Shown here piece by piece: positions 7,134-7,316 of a stretch of 7,316 bases of DNA. The notes beneath the pieces were generated by a model. That model was not told the DNA's origin. It worked only from the letters and a program-made list of their open reading frames with translations, and did no database searches. Every line of letters starts with the position of its first letter. The first letter of the stretch is position 1. A program made the position numbers and the translations under genes. The stretch comes from Vulcanimicrobiota bacterium (GTDB lineage: Bacteria > Vulcanimicrobiota > Vulcanimicrobiia > Vulcanimicrobiales > Vulcanimicrobiaceae): assembly GCA_030043675.1 (NCBI GenBank), contig JASHXG010000082.1, forward strand, positions 1 through 7,316, written 5' to 3'.

Positions 7134-7316
7134 CGGCCGAACCGCTCGGCTTGCGCGGGCGGCTGGAACGCGCACGCCCGGGCGTACGCGCAAAACGTAC
7201 AGGCCGCCGGATCCTCAGTTTCCTCGAACCGCGCGATCGTGCCCGATGCCAGTTCGCCGGCGAGCTCGCTCATGCGCGCGCGGGCCCGCTCGAGTTCGGC
7301 TACGGTCGCGGGCACG
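7130..7316 (-). CDS. C-terminal end of PD-(D/E)XK nuclease (AddB/RecB-like) with Fe-S cysteine motif (partial)
   Basis: Only the last 61 residues are in the window; the frame stays open to the right edge and the gene continues beyond it. The tail has a helical stretch followed by C-T-F-C-A-Y-A-R-A-C, that is C-x2-C-x5-C. This is the spacing of the three C-terminal iron-sulfur cysteines of AddB-type and related Cas4-like nucleases, where they staple the nuclease domain together with a fourth cysteine located far upstream. The catalytic PD-(D/E)XK residues are outside the window, and so is any helicase domain, so it could be a stand-alone nuclease or a helicase-nuclease such as AddB, AdnB or RecB. 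Its TGA overlaps the ATG of the UvrD-like gene by 4 bp, which argues that the two proteins are made together as one complex. Confidence 0.75.
   Translation of the reverse strand, partial: VPATVAELERARARMSELAGELASGTIARFEETEDPAACTFCAYARACAFQPPAQAERFGR

Noticed and set aside
7134..7193. Upstream GTG-type start adding 20 residues to the helicase
   Set aside because: The extension is Arg/Ala/Val-rich and overlaps the nuclease coding end by over 60 bp; the ATG at 7133 forms a standard ATGA junction.

Overview
This is a GC-rich, gene-dense bacterial window with no RNA genes, mobile elements or CRISPR. It holds six protein genes: four complete and two cut by the window edges. The lineage cannot be fixed from the sequence. 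The high GC, the very short or overlapping gene junctions, the near absence of Shine-Dalgarno sequences and the gene mix would fit an uncultured soil or air lineage such as Candidatus Eremiobacterota, but that is a low-confidence inference.

Layout: (a) 1-479, minus strand, is the N-terminal part of a CobB/SIRT5-type sirtuin running off the left edge. (b) 480-532 is a 53-bp divergent intergenic region with inverted and direct repeats. (c) 533-1507 and 1504-4086, plus strand, form a two-gene operon with an ATGA overlap: a cytoplasmic asparaginase of the Rhizobium etli AnsA II type (PF06089), then an 860-residue protein joining an exported, probably lipid-anchored peptide-binding domain (SBP_bac_5) to a complete cyanophycinase-like S51 serine peptidase domain. 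(d) 4093-7316, minus strand, is read from right to left: the C-terminal tail of a PD-(D/E)XK nuclease with an AddB-type iron-sulfur cysteine cluster, a UvrD-like SF1A motor protein with degenerate motifs II and III (ATGA overlap), and an Eis-like GNAT acetyltransferase. The two operons converge with only 6 bp between their stop codons.

The plus-strand operon is the most interesting part. I read it as an aspartyl-peptide or cyanophycin nitrogen-scavenging module. The exported fusion would cleave cyanophycin (multi-L-arginyl-poly-L-aspartate) or a similar beta-aspartyl polymer, and its own binding domain would hold the released dipeptides for an oligopeptide permease encoded elsewhere. The asparaginase would feed aspartate and ammonia into the cytoplasm. 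The fusion, its catalytic residues and the operon structure are visible in the sequence; the substrate and the hand-over are inference. The minus-strand operon looks like a two-subunit helicase-nuclease of the AddAB/AdnAB kind for double-strand-break processing, with an acetyltransferase of unknown target attached.
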